Shown: positions 12,201 to 27,200 of the stretch, one piece after another
Numbering within the stretch: position 1 is the stretch's first letter
How the letters are laid out: each line of letters starts with the position of its first letter
NCBI RefSeq assembly: GCF_964355755.1
Contig: NC_092671.1
Coordinates: 7,387,001 to 7,451,000 of the forward strand
Length of the DNA: 64,000 nucleotides
Reading direction: 5' to 3'
DNA from: Antedon mediterranea
Lineage: Eukaryota; Echinodermata; Crinoidea; Comatulida; Antedonidae
Made by a program: the position numbers and the translations under genes
Notes under the pieces: generated by a model
Seen by the model: the letters and a program-made list of their open reading frames with translations, nothing else
The model's database searches: none
What the model was told of the DNA's origin: nothing

Positions 12201-15200
12201 TTAATTTATACAACTCCTTTGAGATATATAAAGGAGAAAGTGTGACATAGGAAAGCTGCATGTTTGTTAGCAAGGAGAAGGGCTTTAATACTTTATATAG
12301 TACAATTAAATTAGGTAAAAAAGTAAAAAGGTTAGTCTTATGGGATAGTTACAGGACAATTATAATATAAAGTAAATCCATTACAATTGTATACATATTC
12401 TAATGTGAAAGTATTATAATATCAATGCAGATACAAACCTTTCATTAACACAAAGAACAAGCAAATTGGATTATTTTACTTGGAAATTGATTGAATAGGT
12501 ATTGGTAATAGCAGGGAAGAATTTCACTCTTCTAATAGCTGATAAACCCATGTATTATTCCTTGGATATAATTTCACCTTCCAAACTTTGTTTTATCGAG
12601 ATAGGGTCAAGCTTCTAAAGCTGTCCCAAACCAAAGCTTAAAATTTCTTTAGGAAAAGGCTGTTTTTTGTTTTGCAACAGCATAATATTCTAGGATTATT
12701 CAGCTGTTATTTTACACCAATGTGAACCTTGTTTTATCTATATCATTACATCACATGTTGCATATTTTATGAAGGATATATGTGATATCATGTAATTGAT
12801 TTTAATTTCCTGTTCTAGATGAAAGTATGAAGGGCCAACAGGATCAAATTAACTTGACATGTTGTCTCCTTTTACATTATACAAAGAAGGGTATCAAATA
12901 ATATATCTTCAGTTTTCAAGTCACAGCCCGCGGTTTCTAATAAGAAATCATTTAATTTTAAAGACCACATTCAATTTAAAAAATGTTATCACCATACCTC
13001 AAAAATTTGCTGTGCACGCATTTCACGTTCCATTCGTAATTGTTCCATTCGCATTATTTTTTGCTGTTCTCGGTGTAAACGTATCATTTCTTTGTGACGT
13101 CGCTTTTCTTCGGCCATGTGCAAAGCTACAAAAATATTTTTTTAAACACATGATTTTTAATTATTAAAACAAGTGGTAAAAGTATAAGATATCGACTAAT
13201 CACTAAAAAGTGCAGTACAGTATTAGCAAACACTCATTTGAACATACAAGCGATCACATTAAATACCCACACATATAAAAACTACATTTGGACATTTTGT
13301 CTATGACTTTCTGTAGGATCTATGAGCATCCATTAAATAGGTATTCTGATACTGTTACCTGCGATGCAATGGGCAACCTATGGCCAGCAGGTACATTGGT
13401 ATTTGTATGGGTAGCCAGTTGGCTAGCTACTTGCAATGGGTGGGCTATATATGGTTATCCAGTACAGTTGGTTGGATATTTCCAATGGGCTATCTATGTG
13501 CAGACAGTACTGTATTTGGCTAGATCTTTCCAATGGACAATCTATGTGCGGACAGTACTGTATTTGGCAAGATCTTTCCAATGGGCAATCTATGCCTAGT
13601 CAGTACTGTTGGCTGGCTATTTCCAATGGGCTATCTATGGATATCCAGTACAGTTGGATAGCTATTTGCAATGAGCCATCTATGTACAGACAGTACTGTG
13701 TTTGGCTAGATCTTTCCAATGGGCAATTTATGTGCGGACAGTACAGTTGGCTGGCTATTTGCAATGGGCTATCTATGCGTATCCAGTACCGTTGGCTAGC
13801 TATTTGCAATGGGCTATCTATGGATATCCAGTACAGTTGGCTAGCTATTTGCAATGGGCTATCTATGGATATCCAGTACAGTTGGCTAGCTATTTGACAT
13901 GGGCTATCTATGGATATCCAGTACAGTTGGCTAGCTATTTGACATAGGCTATCTATGGATATCCAGTACAGTTGGCTATCTATTTTCAATGGGCAATCGG
14001 TTTTCAACCAGTAGCATTTGCATATCCCTTATATGTACTTGGCAGATTATAATTATGACTTCATTTTGTTCAGCATATGGATAACTTCCTGCCAACCCTC
14101 TCGAGGGAGCTATTCAACGCAACAAGAGACATTCATCAGTTGGGCTCGCTAGAAGATTGACACTTCGGAAATGAAATATTAATAAAAGCAGCGCAAGCAG
14201 AATTTTTATATCTGAGAACAACTAAGACAGGAGGGAATAAAGAGGAAGCAGATTTCTTCACTAAATGTGTGAAGCTTTGAATTTGATCAGTTACAAGTGG
14301 AAAGAGTACGTTTAGGATTGCCGGTGCGTATATTGTGCCGAGTAAATTATGCTTAAATTAAGATGCGAGTTTCAAAAAGCATGTGACATGCTGCTCTACA
14401 GAGGGAAAAAAAGTAGTGATTAGATTCTATTAATACTTCAAAGTCTAAAAAAAGCAACTAACTCCACATAAGAGAATTATACATTTGTGCAAATATGTGT
14501 CAAAATGATTTGAAATGTGATATGAATGGAAAGTGTCAAATGTTTAAATTTATAATTTTTTGAATGAATATAATATGTTTGCATATATAAACAACACATC
14601 ATGTAATGGTTAATATATTTTCAAAGCACTTACTAATGATAATTCTTATACATATTTTTCAATAAACATTTATAATGAAAAAATTAAATTCCACTGCAGA
14701 ATTTATAGAAAATTGATTATTGAATATTTAAATGTTTTTTATCAATTTTAATGTTAAGTAAAAACAATGTACTTACTTTTTCTTTCGACTTTTTTAAAGT
14801 TAAAAACAAAAAATTTTCAGTCGAAACTCAAATTATCTGGATCAATATATTGAGATAATATTTGTGTAAATTGAGAGACCAAAAACTACAAGCGATGCTA
14901 ACACCAAGATAACTAATAAAATAAACTAAAATTTGTAGTAGATAATGGTAAACCTTTGAATAGAACCCCATGTCTTCTCAAGAAATTCATCTTGGGAAAT
15001 AATTCCACATTTTTACTTTAAAATATTTTGTTAAAACCAATATGAGAAGAATCCCATAAACTCAGGTAGAATTCAGAATTACTTGTAACAAGCAAAAGGT
15101 AAATAGTAAAAAAAATGTTTAACCTTGGCTTTATATTATTAATGAAATATAATAATTTACATATAAAAATAAAATGTTAAATCACTGACAAGTGGTGTAT

Positions 15201-18200
15201 TATTTGAGAATGATAGTGGAATGGAACCTATATAATTACCAACAAAAAGTAATGTTATATGAGCAAAGCAAACAACATAAACATATTTTTGTTGCATATT
15301 TTGAAATAAAAATTGACGAAGAATTAAAGCAAACAAACGATACAATTCAAAATGGAAATTTTCACAGCAAATGTCAGAAACAAACAGAGAAAATTTAAAA
15401 AAAAACAAAACAGGCACAGTGCAGAAAAAATGGGGAAAACGATGAACCAGGTTTTAGTACCTTGCAATCGTCGTTGTTCGCGAACAACAGAGGCACGCTG
15501 ATGCCGATCTAATTTACGTTTCATCTTGTTCTCTTGCACACGTCGTGCCATCTCTGAATTAGGTGCAAATAAAAAGGGAATCATGCAGAAAAGTTTTACG
15601 AAAAGAAAATAATTACAAAAATAAAACATAAGTGCATAAAATAAAAAATAAACTAAAAATAAATAAAATATTTTAATAAGATATTATATGCGTTGTTTTG
15701 AACAAGAAGCTATACTGAAGGTATATGTTGATTTAATATACTGAACATTCAACATTTATGTGTTATGTATAATGTTCATATAATTTGTCATTTTTTATCC
15801 TTTCAGATTGGACATATAGCAGTCTTTATTAAATGTATTTTTCTAAATATATTAATAATTTTTTAATCCACATACCCTCCTGTTCAAGTTTTTTCTTTAG
15901 TTTTGCTTCCGCAGACCTTCTTGTTAACTCTCGAGCAATACGTCTTTTTTCGTGAGCTTTTTGACTAGTCCTTCCAACACGACCTCTTGGAGGGGGTGGG
16001 GAATATAACCGTTGTGTCAATTCTTCGGCAGTCAGTTTTTCAAACACAATACCCTAAGGTTCAGAATGAAAAATATTTTTGCTATTCAGTTATAGTATAT
16101 AATATAACAATTTATATTATTAAATAATAATTATTCATTCAATGATATATTAGGTTAGAATATTTTGTAGGTACAATCAATTTCAGAAGGCATACTCCTG
16201 CATTCAGAGTGAGAAGGAATTAAGTTTTCAGCTAATTGTAATTCTTATTGTTAATGTAAGAGTTTACTTTACTTTGCCAATAGCCCTATTTATATTCTAC
16301 AAAGAATAAAGTTTAACTACTGTCTATGTCTATTATAATGTAAACAGCACTTTACCATTCCGCCATCAGGTCTTGGGTTCAGGTACTCTCCAACCTTCAC
16401 CTTAGCACTGAAACTGAAGTGTTCACGGCCAACAGTTGTGATCTGACGCCGTTTCAAGTAGCGTAGCACCTCCGGATAGTTTCGTAATTTCTTACCACAC
16501 GGTCCGTAGTAAATTACCTCACCTTTGACCTGATCTTCGGGACCCAGTTGGCGGATTATAGTCTGACGACGAAATCCGTACTGTAATGGTTGATTTACAG
16601 CTTCCACATCTGTTACACGTAGACGTTTTTGTGGAATGGCTGTCGATAAAATAAACAAAAATATAGCAACCATACTATAATGTCCAAAAGGCTTGGCATA
16701 GTGATGATTGCAGATTAAAGTTACACTATACATACTATATATTTGTTTGTGTGTGTTCACAAAGACATATAGTTTGCTTGTTATAAAATATTTACTGCTT
16801 GATATGCACTTATATTATGCTTTGCATCATTGCAGTGTGTCTATTGATAGTTCTATTATACAATAGAGGTTTAAACATGAGTAAATCATTAACTATAGAC
16901 ATTTCTGTTTCCATCACCAATCTCTAAAAAAGTTTTTTATAGCTCTCTACATCATGGCATTTGGAAAGGACTCGAAAGAGGTAACTTACGTCCAGGGTCA
17001 TAGTACATCGAAGTGGAGGGCATGTTACGCTTGTAATACTTTAACGGTGAAGAATCATCAGCCGAATCGATGGTTAAAGCATCAGTGTCAAGGTGATCGT
17101 TATCGCTGTCACCCTCAGTATCAAGATCTGAGCCAGAATCGCCTATAATTAATTTTTAAAAAGAAAAATATCAAGCTAAAAGTTTCAAAAAGTGTAATCA
17201 TATTCTCAAAAATAGATGCCAATATAACTTTATGCTTAGCATTGTACTACAAGACAGTATAGTTCTTCCTTAGAGTAGAGTATACTAGACTCTCACTATT
17301 TCTGGTATACTAAACTCAAAAGTCTTAATTAATTACTTCATCATATTATAGACATACTACCCTTCCAATTATCACATCTCATTATAAATTTAGATAAATA
17401 CAAATATTTGTTATGCAAATATTTTTTTTATTTTTTCAGTACATACTGTACTACATTGATCAAGTATATAAATATTAAAAAAAATCACCATCCTCCTAAA
17501 TAGGATTGTTTTTCTGAAATTTGATTATATTTTATTATAAATTTAGATAAATACAAATATTTGTTATGCAAATATTTTTTTTTTTTTTAGTACATACTGT
17601 ACTGCATAGATAAGTATAATAACAAAACAAAATCATCATCTTCCTAAATAGGCTTGTTTCTGAAATTTGATTTCAGAATAAAAGTTTACAAATCTGTTGT
17701 AATGTGCATTATACTGTACAAAAAGTTTTTTAAACAATTACCGCTGTTATCGCCTAAACTATCATCATCATCATCACTACTATCACTGTCTCTCTTGGAT
17801 GAATTCTGGGCTTTGGCAGCCTTTTTGATTGATGCATGCTCACGAAGTCGCGCTGTTGCCTTGATCATCATCTCATCTGCTATCTGCCGTGCTCCAGGTT
17901 TTACCATCTAAGTCAGAAAAGTTAGCGTTTGAAAAAACTTGAAATAATAATTTACAAACGTGACTTAAATTACCACCTTCGTTCATCCAAAATGTTGGCA
18001 AACCATTTCATCAATAATAGATCTTATCAGATAATTTATAGAAAGCGTAAAACATTATAAATTATCTCAGGTTGGGTTTGATCATGGAGGTTTTACCTCC
18101 ATGGTTTGATATGTACGTAATTCCATTCAATAAACTTATATAAAAACAATTAGATTCTATCAGTATTATGATAAAGGCAGTACATGTCAATACCATGATT

Positions 18201-21200
18201 GATAACAATAAATTAATATTGATTATGAAATTAGGTCATATAAGGCTAATCATAATTTAATGTCATTTAATTGTAACAGCCAGGTAAGGAGGAAACCTTG
18301 CAGTAAACGTAGCACCTGTGAGCGGATGCGTGCAAGAAAATATAAATGAAACATTCACAAATATAGATTTTTTAAAAGCACTGCAGGGGGAAAAGGCTTG
18401 TTTAACTTTCTTGCATTACTAAGAAGTAGTAACTTGAAACTTAAATGTTTCTTATTAAGTAGGAATAGACAACGCAGTTCACGTATACCCAAGAAAGTAT
18501 GGTACTGAAATTAGGCTAATCAGCTCTACTGTAATAATTATGTTTGCGACAAATATAAATATTAATTACATTTTAAATACATATATTTAATAACTGTATT
18601 GTATACATAAATCACTTAAAAACATGAATACAAAGGAAAAAACGTCTATGAAGACAGAGGCAGATCAAGGATTTTTAAATCCAGGTGCGTAAAAATGATG
18701 AAAAGTAAAGTACTGAGCTGAACCAAATGTCCTGTCTTTTGCATTGTAAATAAAAAAATTGGGGAGGGGGGAGGGGGAATCTAACTATGTAAAACAGGAA
18801 TTCATTTGTTTTTGGAGATTAAAAAAAGTATACCTTAGCTTTTAAAGCCACTTTTATTCTTTCTGCAGCCTGTTTGGTTGTGCGTGCAATTAGTTTCTCG
18901 TGCGTAGATACAAATTTTGCAAGATCTTCATTATCCTTGTTAAAAGTAAAAGAAGACGGTGAACTTGTTGATGACCTTTTGGACAAATTTAATGGCGTAT
19001 CATCCGTTGAATGTTTATTCGCCATTGATTTTTCTCTTTTGGAATTTTCAGCTTTAGATTGTTTGGCATCTCGGTTCTTTCTTTTCTCGGCTTCCATTTT
19101 CTTTTGGATTTTTAATTGTTGTTGTTGAGCTTTTATTTGCTGTTCAAATTGAAGCGTTAACTGTTCAGCCTTTTTCTTTTGCTCTTCTTCCCTTTCTCGT
19201 TCATCATTTACATTGTGTGATTTTGAATGTTGATCTTTCAGTAATTTTTCCTAAAGTAACAAATGTTAAAAATAAAAATCCCAATAAAGTATGGTAAAAA
19301 TGAAGTTATGTTATTTATTAGTTATGTAAGAAAACTGACAGATATTTTTATTTTGAAGTTATAGGCATACAGTATGTCTCCTCCTTTTACAAGATTTGGT
19401 TCAATTTTTACTCTGCCTTGGAGTTAGGAGTGCAATTGACGAGAACTCATAACAGCAACTGTAAAGTGGTAGTGCCACATGTTAAGCACTACTTGCTATT
19501 TAGTTAAAGATTTATTGTCCCCCTGAAAAAAAATGTTTTTGTTGATTATGCCATTTTAATAGTTGTCCACTTTCCACGAAAAAAAAATGTGTTTACCTAA
19601 AAACTGTAATTTAAATCAAAAAATAGTCAAATTGACCGCCAGCCAATGGGTTTTTGGTTGAATTTAACCATTTTTTAAATGAGTAAATGAATCCTAGCTT
19701 TAGGATTATGACAACATGAAATAGGTTTAGATATTAAATGGAGTCATTATTATTATTTTTCGAAAATTAGACTTATGTAACGTATACTGAACCATTATGA
19801 TCTAACCTTCTTTCGTTGCCTAGCTTCCTGTTGTTGTTGCTTTATCTTCTTCTCTTGTTCCAATAATTCTTTCTGTTTGAGTTCAAGCTCTTTCTTTGTC
19901 TAAAACCATATTACAATGAATAATGATTCACTATTGTGTATTTTCACATAAAACATGATAAAATTATATAATACATTTATATAATATTATTATGCATAAT
20001 CAGATAAGTAAAAAATCAGGCAACTAATTATTCAATATTACAAGCATTGTCTTTGATAAGTACTAAATTTAAATGGTTTTTTTTATTAGAAATCCACACA
20101 TTTGTGGAATTGTGAAAATGTGAAAATAACAAAAAATGATTATTATATAAACAGAAAGTTGTTTTTAATTATTATAACCACTTTTAACAATGTTTATGTT
20201 AATTGTTATGCACATACTAACAACTTAAAACACCTTTTTATAAAGTTTCAACAGTAGTGATAATATATTGCTCCAATTATGCTATTGATGAATAAAGAAT
20301 AAATCAAAAAGTCAATTTTGGGCTGTATTCTTGTTGTTCATAATAATAGCAAATAAAATCGGTAGTGTTAAATACGTCCAAGAATTCTTATTCATAATCT
20401 TAATGGGACGCTGAAACCCGCTTGACTTAAAGGAAAAAACAAATTTTTATCGGAAAGTAATCCCCTGGCTGCAATTACAAAAAGCTGTAAAGACAAAATG
20501 TAGTAATTTTACAACCATTAAAATGATAACCGGCCGTTTCTTCTGACTCATCCTCTTTGTTTCAGACCAAGAGAAAGACCCTGAAATCTGAAGGCTAGGT
20601 TGCTGATTTTAATCTCTATAAAACGATATACCAGGTAGATTTAAGATGCATTATGAACAAACTGAATGCAATTTCTATCTTTTTTATATTTTTAATCACG
20701 GTTTGGTAGTCTTTTGATGAATTTTTACAAGATATAAGCAAGTTTGAAAAATAAACTGCCAATTTTACAACTGTTTTATTTTAGTATAAAAAGAGTGATT
20801 AGTAGATGTGAGTAGATGGTAATTTAATTTAACAAGCCTAAGATGGGATTTATTTGCATGAAACTGATTTCAAGTCAATTGTCAAATTAAACATATACTG
20901 GCAGTGGCAGTACTGTACGTACTACTAAATGTTACAATCATGTATGTATACACAGCTTTTGAGTCACTTTATGGATTTTCCAGATTCAATACCTTGTATA
21001 GTAAACATCCTCTTCTGCCGTTATCAATACAATTACCTTATAAGGTCAAACTAATGCTATTTACCTTCATAATGGTTTCCATCTCATGCTCTTCTTCACT
21101 ATCATCCTCTTCACTATTGCTACTAATTTCAGAGTTCTCCGACTCATTAGTGCCATCCAGATCATCTGATGTGGTGTCGTCATCATCGTCTTCTTCCATA

Positions 21201-24200
21201 TCAACATCACTGCTGCTTGTCATTGTCTCTTTCTTGTTTTCTAAGCTATGCTCAGAACCGCTGGCTTCGAAGGCAGAATGAGCTTCTTTATAGGCTGTTG
21301 ACTGGTCAGACTCGGTTACTTCCATAGGAGATGGAACATTCTTAGCCTTTAGAAGTAAAAATTAAAAATATTTTATATAAATGTAATCGCACGTTTTATC
21401 TTAATATTATAGGAATTAACGTATTTTTTATGTGTGTAATCAATTTTATGTAAGTATTTCTATGTGGAGAACCCCGCGACGATTATTTTTATTTATAACT
21501 TTTAGGGATCCTACCTCATTGATTTACTTTTGTACTGTTTTTATGTCTTACTTTGTACTGTATTTGAAATTTGGCGAAATATATATGATGTTTGTTTATT
21601 TGGTTTTTCACACTTCTCAAATATGTATAAATTGTAAGCTAAAAAAGGTAAATTATTAAATGATATTGTTATAGATTATTTTAAGATTTTACTTTTTCCC
21701 AAAATGTATATTTGACTAAATACTAATTTTTTAGTATTTAAAATGGTTAATGGTTTTAAATTTATATAGTGCAAAATGCAAATAGCCTCTATGCGCTGTT
21801 TAACACAAGTGTAAAAAGAAAGAAAGTGTTATTTAGTAGTATTTAGATATTACCTACAGCAACTAAATTTTAAATTCACATTTTATGCTTATTTTTTCAT
21901 ACTTGGGGGACTGCTTTAAATAAAGCAAACTATTTACTAGATGCAGTTAAAATAAAATTGATGCATAAAATATTTAGCCCTAAGTAACAAGACCACAATG
22001 TTATAATGTAATAGAATATATAATATGAATAATAATATGATAGGCTACAATTGCAATCTACGGAACTGAATATTGTAAACGCAACCCTGGGTTGCATAAC
22101 TTCATATTTGGGGAAAAATTTTAGAAAAAAAGAGAGGAAAAAGCATTAAGAATGTTTTTACAAGGACTATTATCCTAAATTAAATATATCTTTTGCCATT
22201 TATATAAAGATCATAATGATGTCAGAAAAAGTTGGACCTGTCCGTCAGTGTCGGATATCATACTCAATGTACTATATTGCCTCTTTCAGACGAACCCTGT
22301 CAATCATTATACTTTAGATGTAACTTCAATTTGAAAACAAATCTTTTATTTGATATGTCCTTGGAACATTTGATAGAATTTTTAAGAATCTATATTTGCT
22401 TGAAATCAACCTCGGGCAAATAAAATATAAAATATTAAGTTTCGTTGAGCCTGGTGTATCCTTTTATTTAAAAAATCCTATTTTGGATTTGGATTTTGTA
22501 AAATTAAAGTGTCGTTTTAGAATATAATTATGAATTATGAAACTGAATTAGTTCCTACACCCAGGCAAACTATTTTAAATGCAAGTAGGCCCTAATTCAT
22601 ACACTAGACTACAGAATTTATATTGTTTCTTTGATATTTTCTTACTTTCTTTTCTGCTAGAAACTTGGCTCTATCTGCAGATTTTGCAACAATATCTGTG
22701 TGAGTGTTTCCGATTGAAATGTCTGCATGCCTTGGCGAGTCCGACTTGCGCGGGCGTCCTCTACCTCTTTTTTCTCCAGTTGGCGTACTTGATTGGGAAG
22801 GTTTGACGGCAGTTGGTGGTGATGCTGGTGTCTTAGATTCATATCCTAAGTATTCATTGACATCTGTTGAATAAAAGATATACAAACATTTAAACGACAC
22901 AAAAGAAGAGCTACACCTAAAATCTAAGAAATATAAAGTAAAAGTAAATCCAAATACAGGTAAGGAAAGAAATGATGACGGTAGTACGTTGGTATGCTCC
23001 CAATAGGGGCACCAAGGTGGGCTGTCTCATTATATGGTAGAGGTGTTCCACTAAAAATTCTTCATTTTGAAATTGTACCCGACGGTGTAGGGAAAGGGCT
23101 AATGTCAGTTTATCCAGGTAAGAAGGCATGAAACAGACTATAAAATCTACACGTAAATGGATACTCCTCACACAGACTTACTTTTCTGATTTTTCCCCGT
23201 AAACAAAAATGATTCAAAGTCTTTAACAGTTGAATCTTTGCTGAGATTACTAAACGATGGAGTCAGTCCTAAGTTGTTACCACCACCAGTAAGGCCTAAC
23301 CTGCTCCCAGAAAGCCCCAAGCCAGGCACAGTACCGTGGGGTTGAGTCCACCACGTTGCACCTCCTGCCAAGCAAGCCGAAAGAGAGAAAGCGTTAAAAG
23401 ACAATTGTTATTATAAAGCGACAGAAAAGCGAGCAAAGAATGTGCAAGCAAAAATACATTTGTGCAAATATATGATATATAATAGAAACCCTTAAACAAC
23501 ACTATACAAACACAACAATTATATTAAAAACACATTTGAATAGGCAGCATTATTTTTAGTTTACTAATCAACTCAGAACATTGTTGTACGAATAATATTC
23601 ACACTGGATAGGGAAAGGATTGGTGGGGAATCGATCGGCAGTACGAGTTAGGAGGTCCATTTAAACACATACAGTAGTAGTAACATACGCGTTCAAATTG
23701 GGTGTACAGTATGCTATCCTATGATTGAAAAATGCTGAAATTGGTCTATTCAATTATTATCAAAACAATACAGGACAGTATATATGTCATGTCATCTATA
23801 AGAATTCTAAATCATTTTTAACTATAGTTAGGTATAGTTTTATAATTTGTTTACATTATACAGTAGTATGGGTGAAAATGTAAACAAAAATGTGAAGTTT
23901 TGAAATAAAATATAATAAACATTTTTTTATAAATTATTTTTTAAATAAAAAAAGGAGAGAGAAAGAAATTTAATTCTTTGAAAAGTAGAAATTTATCAGC
24001 ATTTATATTTATGACTCCCAATTGACGTTGAAAGTTGTTCAAACGAAAATATGAATCATAAATTAATGATAGCGGACAGGCATAAATTGCATTACCATAA
24101 ATATAATAAGAGTTATGAAATTACAAAATATAAGATATAATATTTATATTATAAAACTTTGTTAATGATTTTTTTGTTTAAAGTTAAAAAAAGATTTCAT

Positions 24201-27200
24201 ATTTACAATATATCCTACATAATATCATCTTAAAACCTGCATTTAAATTCTATACGCATTATGTACACTGATACACACAATTTCTATTTGTTTTTTTTTA
24301 ATACATTTAAGAACAATTTTAATTCAACATTATTTTATTGATTAATTTTAAATAAATGATTATGAATTCATAAAAAAAGTGTTTTAAGCAATTTTTACTT
24401 TACACTACACAGCTCATTTTTCTTGCAGTGTATAGGATATTCACCCTGGATAATAATCCTGAAGTGAGATTGCGATTTTTTTTGCTTGTACGCAGAAAGA
24501 TTTTTTTTTTTACATACAAAAAAAGCTAAACAATCGTTCAAAGTACTGTTTACCAAAACACCATGTGATCCACATATCATACAATCAAAGAATATATTTA
24601 GGTGTGATGACATGATAATTAATATTTATGTGGTAAAGATGAATATTCATGTAGTAATGATTAATATTCATGATATTGATATGATTATATTCAAGGTTTT
24701 TATCATAATCAGAAAATATAAATACAAAAGAATTACCGTAACAATTATTATTAATTATTAAGTAATTAATTAATAATCAATCATAATTAAAAATCACTAT
24801 TAATATCGGGAAAGAAATATTTCAATTCTAAATCAAATTTAGTTTTAAATCTTTAAAAAAATCAAAATTAAACACAACAAATTATGGTTGAGAAATATCA
24901 GGAAAACTGTTTTATAAAAAGCCATCACAAGTGAATTCTAAAAAGTGAATTCGAAAAATGTATCTGAATAAAATCCTTCATGAAAATGAACGTACAATCA
25001 ATAAAATTCATTAATTCAGAATAACTATAAAAATAATGTATTTCTTTACGGAGATGAATTCTTAGACATTTGAGGCACAGGTCGACTAAAAAGGAATTTC
25101 TATTTTAATAGAAATATAACTGGATACATAATTTGTATAATCAGAATAGTTATTTAATTTATTCTGGAAAATGACAATGACAAGAAATCGAATCAAATAG
25201 TAGATTTAGGCCTATAAATAATTTATTTCAATTTTTTAATTTTGTTATGGCATCATACCGTATGAATATTGTTGATTTTTCTTTCTTTGTCAAACTTTAC
25301 AGTACCAAAGCATTATCATGTGACCCATCTTGGTGATCCAAACTCAGAAATAAACAAAATTGGCTTTTATGATGAATGGTAGTTTATAATGAATAATAAA
25401 ACTTGGTGGAATTTCAAATTCATAAAAGGAGAAAAGTTATCAATGATATATGTACTGTAGTGTAACAAACTAATAATATTAAAAACATTTACAATAAAAT
25501 AAATTAGTGTGAAGTTGAGCAAAATTTATGAAGGATTTCATCCTCTGCTTTGACAATTGACAACGAAATTTTGGCTGAGTGGTCTGACAATTCTTATCTT
25601 CCCAAAACAGACAATGAGACATGTAAAATGTAATAAATATTCTCTGTTAAATCTAAACGATGATCATCGTGTGCCCATACTTCATGTTTTGTTATTGTAA
25701 CATGGATCATGAATTAATGTTTCTGAATATGACAAAATACAGATAAAATGTCAAACGCATGACTAGTTCTCAACATAAATTACTATTTTAGATAAAATTA
25801 TGTATACGAATATATCTCTCTGAATAATTAACCTGAATAGTAACAAATACATGCCCAGTAACCCATAACATTACTTGTACCTTACTTACTGTACATTACT
25901 TATCAATATGACATCACACAAACCATAAATGGTGTTGTAGTCTATAAGTGCCAGCTTACCCGGATAAACCGACAAATGCCATATTCTCCTTAAAAAGCGA
26001 GATACAGTATATTTGAAAAGTAGAAAATTCATTGAACATCCCTCTCCATAAATGGTACAGTCCTCACTCATTTCTTTATATCTCGCTTTTTGAGAATATG
26101 CCATTTGTCTGTTCATCCAGGTAAGCTGGCACAAAACAGACAAAACTACAATAAAAAGTATGAATTCAATACCATATTGGTCATTACCACTAGAAATTTT
26201 ATTAAATCATCTCTATGATTAAATGTATGTTTTCTTATTAGCCCTGACAAAGATAGTGTTATTCAAAAGCTAGACACTTCTTTCTGGTTGTTTTACTTTA
26301 CTGTTTTGATTTAGCATTTTGCTTATTTTATTTGTAGATCTCCATTGAGATCTAGCAACACCATTGTCATTTTTTTAATAATTTAACTTTGGGTTTAGTG
26401 AAACTAAATATATTGAAAAATTAATCATGGATACAATAACATAAATCCATAGTTTAAAGATGTATTAAAATAATATCAAACTACTCATTTGCATACGCCA
26501 TTGTCTTCGATACTAATTAGCATTTTGTTGACTGTAAAAATAGAACATTTTAAGTCTTGACGTTCAATCAAATGTTAATATTAAATTCTATTCATCTGTG
26601 CATAATGCATAAACAGCTCTGTCATTGTCCCAACAAAATGGATTCTACATATTCTTTGTTAATTGCATTTAAGCACATCGTATCCTAAAGCGAATATGCA
26701 AAAGTGCATTAGACTCTGTCGTAATGTGGCTTACGATGGTAACATCACTCCATTTGTTCATCTAATAAAATAAACAGTTCTATCAAAAACAGTAGAAATC
26801 AGTTTTTTTAACTTTATCATAAAGCTCTGTCTACACTATCAAACTTTATGTGACAAAAAAATTGACATGCCCATAATGGTCATCATGATGTCATATCACT
26901 ACCATATTTGGGCTCTTTCTTTGTAAAACTACAGTATTACAAATGTTTGCCATTTGTTTGATAAGCAAGTGGTTGTTAATTATTAAATACTGTATCCACT
27001 CTTTTATTGCCCTTCCCCAGCATACAGACCTGACCCTTGGAAATGATAACTTATATACAATGTTTACTTGCATAATTCCATTAATTTTGTTCAAATGAAA
27101 TCAAAGCTGGTGCTATAAGCTGGTGCTAGCCTTACAATCTACGGATAATATGGGGAATCACTATAAAGCTGAACTTATTCCCAATTTCCCTCCCTTAGCA

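Noticed and set aside
13288-14007. Frames of 81-153 residues on both strands
   Set aside because: Generated by the 45-bp tandem repeat, whose period is a multiple of three.
25886-26143. 85-residue minus-strand frame
   Set aside because: Lies wholly across a fold-back element.
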